DNA from: Poriferisodalis sp965231925
Lineage (GTDB): Bacteria > Actinomycetota > Acidimicrobiia > Acidimicrobiales > Poriferisodalaceae
Direction of reading: 5' to 3'
Length of the DNA: 64,000 nucleotides
Assembly: GCA_965231925.1 (NCBI GenBank)
Contig: OZ246894.1
Span: 2,666,001-2,730,000, forward strand
In this document: positions 61,546 to 64,000 of the stretch, one piece after another
Numbering within the stretch: the stretch's first letter is position 1
Layout: each line of letters begins with the position of its first letter
The notes under the pieces: model-generated
The model's input: the letters and a program-made list of their open reading frames with translations, nothing else
What the model was told of the DNA's origin: nothing
Databases searched by the model: none
Position numbers and translations under genes: made by a program

Positions 61546-62823
61546 TCAGCCGCCTGCTTCGTCAGTGGGTGCGGCGTGGATGGTCAGCATCAACTCGGCG
61601 TCGTCTAGGACGCGGTACTCGGGTTCCCGCCCCGCGAGCGCAGTGCTGTTGTCGAGGATGATCGGCACGCCCTCGCCACGCTTTTCCATGAAATGGGCGC
61701 GGCCCTCGGTGAGCCAAGGCTCATCAGGCGCGGGGCATCGCGTCAACAAGCTGCAGATCGTCTCGTTGCGTGCTGTCTGGCGGTACCGGAGGGAGTCGAC
61801 AGTCAAGGAGTTCGCTAGAGCACCGGGCGAGAACAGCTCCAATCGGTCCGCGAACAGGCGCAAGCGGATCTTCGCTCCGTGTATCGCGTAGTCCCGATGC
61901 GCGATGGCATTCACCAGCGCTTCGAATACAGCCGCCATGTCGAACTGTGGCTCGTCAACGCGCCCGACGGCCTTGGATGCACCCCGGCGCATGTTCTTGA
62001 GGACGAACCGGCTTGCCTCGATGATCTGACGATCCAACGGTCCCGTGATGTCAGCCGCGTCCAACTGGTAGCTCGCTGCGACTTCATCAATAGTGACGGA
62101 GCTGCCCCGGTATGCCACCGCCTGCACGTATGCATTCGGAAGCCAGCGTTCGGGTGTCTCGCTGCCCATCAGCACTCCGGCAACGGTAGGTCCGACCGTG
62201 CCATCGTCGGCTCGCGCGGCCATGCCCAGCTTGACCAGAAATGTCTCTTGCTCGTCATCCGAACGCGATGTGCGAAATCTCATCCACAGATACTCGGCGA
62301 GGTCATCTAGGTATGCACCGGCCACTGGCTGCTCATCAAATCGGATCATGCGTGTTTGGCTGCGCTGTTGGAAGAGGCGAGCAAGGAACTCCGGCGTCAT
62401 GACCCGCTTGGAGTCACCGACACGATGCCAGTAGCCGCCCGGGCTGCGATGAACGAACAGACTGCGAGGAACCTCAAGCTTCACGATGTTCACTGGGCGC
62501 CCAGTCCCCGAAGGCACAGAGAGCCTGTCCAGCACGAGCTGCTCGACTGGAGGGGTGATCGAATCGTTGCAGATCTCTTTAACAAAGTTGACGACGGCGT
62601 CAAGCCTGTCGTGAGGAATGCCGACGAGGTCACGCGACTTGTCCTCCACACCCAACACGAGGACCCCGCCTTGACTGTTCGCGAACGCCGCGAGCTCGTC
62701 AGCCAAGTCATCGCGAGACGGTCCAGCCACCTTGTGCCCAGAGAAGCGGACCTCCTTGAGTTCGAGAAAGCTCGTCTCTCCCAGCCGAACGGCTTCGAGC
62801 AATTCGTGGCTGCTGTCAAGCAT
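61546..62823 (-). CDS. AlbA_2/Schlafen-type ATP-binding protein (COG2865-like)
   Basis: 425 aa from ATG 62823; the longer frame crosses the neighbouring ATPase gene. The N-terminal AlbA_2 domain has FLELKEVRFSG and LAAFANSQGGVLVLGVEDKS. The C-terminal half has the helicase-related ATP-binding block VFEALVNAIAHRDYAIHGAK, then RLRLFADRLELFSPGAL. It overlaps the upstream ATPase stop by eight bases, so the two genes form an operon. Such proteins are annotated as regulators or nucleases. A defence role is inferred from context. Confidence 0.82.
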   Translation of the reverse strand: MLDSSHELLEAVRLGETSFLELKEVRFSGHKVAGPSRDDLADELAAFANSQGGVLVLGVEDKSRDLVGIPHDRLDAVVNFVKEICNDSITPPVEQLVLDRLSVPSGTGRPVNIVKLEVPRSLFVHRSPGGYWHRVGDSKRVMTPEFLARLFQQRSQTRMIRFDEQPVAGAYLDDLAEYLWMRFRTSRSDDEQETFLVKLGMAARADDGTVGPTVAGVLMGSETPERWLPNAYVQAVAYRGSSVTIDEVAASYQLDAADITGPLDRQIIEASRFVLKNMRRGASKAVGRVDEPQFDMAAVFEALVNAIAHRDYAIHGAKIRLRLFADRLELFSPGALANSLTVDSLRYRQTARNETICSLLTRCPAPDEPWLTEGRAHFMEKRGEGVPIILDNSTALAGREPEYRVLDDAELMLTIHAAPTDEAGG

Positions 62824-64000
62824 TAGCCAACCCGGCTTCGAGCCGACGGTACCGCTGCTCCAAGGCGATGCGGCCGCCTTCCATGACCCGGCATACCTCC
62901 TCGCGCATATCAGCATTTTGCAAAGAGCCCGACTCCACGACAGCGCACTGGCCGTTGACAAAATCAAGGACGTGCAGCATCTCGGCGTCGCCGTTGACAA
63001 CGATGTTCGGGTTGTGTGTCACAACAATGATCTGACGACGCAGTTTGTTTTCTCTCATCTGCCTGACCACGAGGCTGTAAATGAGCTGGTTGTCTAGGTC
63101 GTCCTCGGGCTGATCCAGCACCAGAGGTTCGTCGCCGTGTGCGAGGAGGAACGCCAACATCGCTGCGGATCGCTGGCCCGCTGAACCCTGACCGATCGGC
63201 CTGAATTCGGTGCCGTCGGCGGTGAGGCTGTGCTCGACGTGCAGGCTGTCTGGTGGGAACCACACCAGTAGCTGATCGAGGAACTCGGCACTGCGACTGT
63301 GTTCGCGCTTGAGGTAGTTGACAAAGTGTCCACCGAATCCCTCGCCACCCTCGACAGCCGTGGCCAACCGCTGACGCATAGATTCCAGTCGAGCCTCAAA
63401 CTCGTCGCGTCGCGATTCGGAATCCTGGGGGAGGCCATCCATCAGCTGATCCACCAGTCCCGATCTGGACGCTCCTTCACCGCCATTGCCAATGTCGTCT
63501 GGGAATCGATGATCGTCGGCAACACCGAGAGCGTCCCTTAGCGAGCGTTCAATCGTGCGCGGATTCTCACCGTACGGGATAAGCCGGATTCGTACGTAAT
63601 TGTTCTGGGTCAGCGTTTCGCGGAGGAACGCGGATCGGGCATCGCTGAGAGCGCGACGAGCTAGTACCACCACCTCAAGCTCGTCGATCGCTCGTTGTTG
63701 GATCCGGGCGAGTTCTTGACTGAGCGCAGCGAGGCGGGTCTGCTCGGACGTCAACTGCTGCTGTTGCTGGACCAAGTCGGCATGCGATTGGGTATCGCCG
63801 AGTCCCTCAACAGCGAGGGCCGCCACCGCCTGTTCGTATGCGGTCTGCGTCTGGTCTGCATTCGAGCGCCATGAACTGGTCTGCAACGCCGCCCGTTGCT
63901 GCCCAATCAGCTCTCGCGCCGTGCCACTGGCCTCGTTCAGCGCGGTCTTCGCATCGTCGACGATGCCGCGCAACGAATCGATGATGGCGATCGCGGAGCG
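62816..64000 (-). CDS. SMC-like/TrlF-type AAA ATPase, C-terminal part
   Basis: At least 395 codons; the frame is open through base 64000, so the N-terminus lies outside the window. A coiled coil (about the first 120 visible residues) leads to an ABC/SMC head: GQGSAGQRSAAMLAFLLAHG is the signature, PLVLDQPEDDLDNQLIYSLV the Walker B/D-loop and QIIVVTHNPNIVVNGDAEML the H-loop. The ending RVMEGGRIALEQRYRRLEAG matches TrlF-like ATPases, whose N-terminal PHP domain would be outside. It is coupled to the AlbA_2 gene. Confidence 0.8.
   Translation of the reverse strand, partial: RSAIAIIDSLRGIVDDAKTALNEASGTARELIGQQRAALQTSSWRSNADQTQTAYEQAVAALAVEGLGDTQSHADLVQQQQQLTSEQTRLAALSQELARIQQRAIDELEVVVLARRALSDARSAFLRETLTQNNYVRIRLIPYGENPRTIERSLRDALGVADDHRFPDDIGNGGEGASRSGLVDQLMDGLPQDSESRRDEFEARLESMRQRLATAVEGGEGFGGHFVNYLKREHSRSAEFLDQLLVWFPPDSLHVEHSLTADGTEFRPIGQGSAGQRSAAMLAFLLAHGDEPLVLDQPEDDLDNQLIYSLVVRQMRENKLRRQIIVVTHNPNIVVNGDAEMLHVLDFVNGQCAVVESGSLQNADMREEVCRVMEGGRIALEQRYRRLEAGLANA

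Overview
The window is GC-rich DNA with actinobacterial traits: GTG and TTG starts, long ATGA-coupled operons, MaoC-type HadA/HadB-like dehydratases and tandem CaiB proteins. An Acidimicrobiia-like lineage is my best guess, inferred from gene content only. The left half is mostly metabolic. The right half, from about 29 kb to the end, is an accessory or defence island with many paralogous fragments, toxin-antitoxin pairs and two IS elements. No tRNA, rRNA or CRISPR array was seen. Region 1 (1-13 kb): a truncated putA (proline catabolism) diverges from a PAS-AraC regulator. Next is a transport and catabolism cluster: a small ABM-like protein, HyuA and HyuB (N-methylhydantoinase/5-oxoprolinase type), a sugar-type ABC transporter (lipoprotein, double ATPase, permease) and an M24 aminopeptidase/prolidase. 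An XRE-cupin regulator sits at each end. The cluster probably imports and opens a cyclic amide, with peptide-derived amino acids as the output. Region 2 (13-29 kb): a VapBC pair, two MaoC dehydratases, an alpha/beta hydrolase, MetY, an orphan CoxL-like molybdenum subunit, a DUF4143 ATPase, a tandem CaiB CoA-transferase diverging from a class II aldolase, a KefB-type antiporter, an aldehyde dehydrogenase and a 2OG-Fe(II) oxygenase-like protein. Region 3 (29-64 kb): HigBA; a DUF499 ATPase with an N-terminal HEPN motif; two tandem copies of an unrecognised two-gene module (a coiled-coil protein plus an RVTPKGTR protein) around a TA-like pair; an HNH nuclease gene split by an ISL3 element with an 8-bp target duplication; and a tightly coupled minus-strand operon. 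The operon order is DUF1156 adenine methylase, a 46-aa ORF, a C5 cytosine methylase, a protein with two GHKL ATPase domains, and a response-receiver protein whose 3' end is interrupted by an IS30 element. Diverging from this operon are a 139-aa protein and a 1493-aa giant. Farther right are an ADP-ribosylglycohydrolase, a second TA-like pair and a nonsense-mutated third copy, a third RVTPKGTR gene and a fragment of a fourth, a truncated copy of the giant's N-terminus abutting a MazEF-type pair, and an AlbA_2 protein with a TrlF-like ATPase that runs off the end. The two best candidates for undescribed biology are the methylase-plus-two-component operon (42.7-52.3 kb) and the duplicated coiled-coil/RVTPKGTR module (33.9-39.9 and 59.2-61.5 kb).
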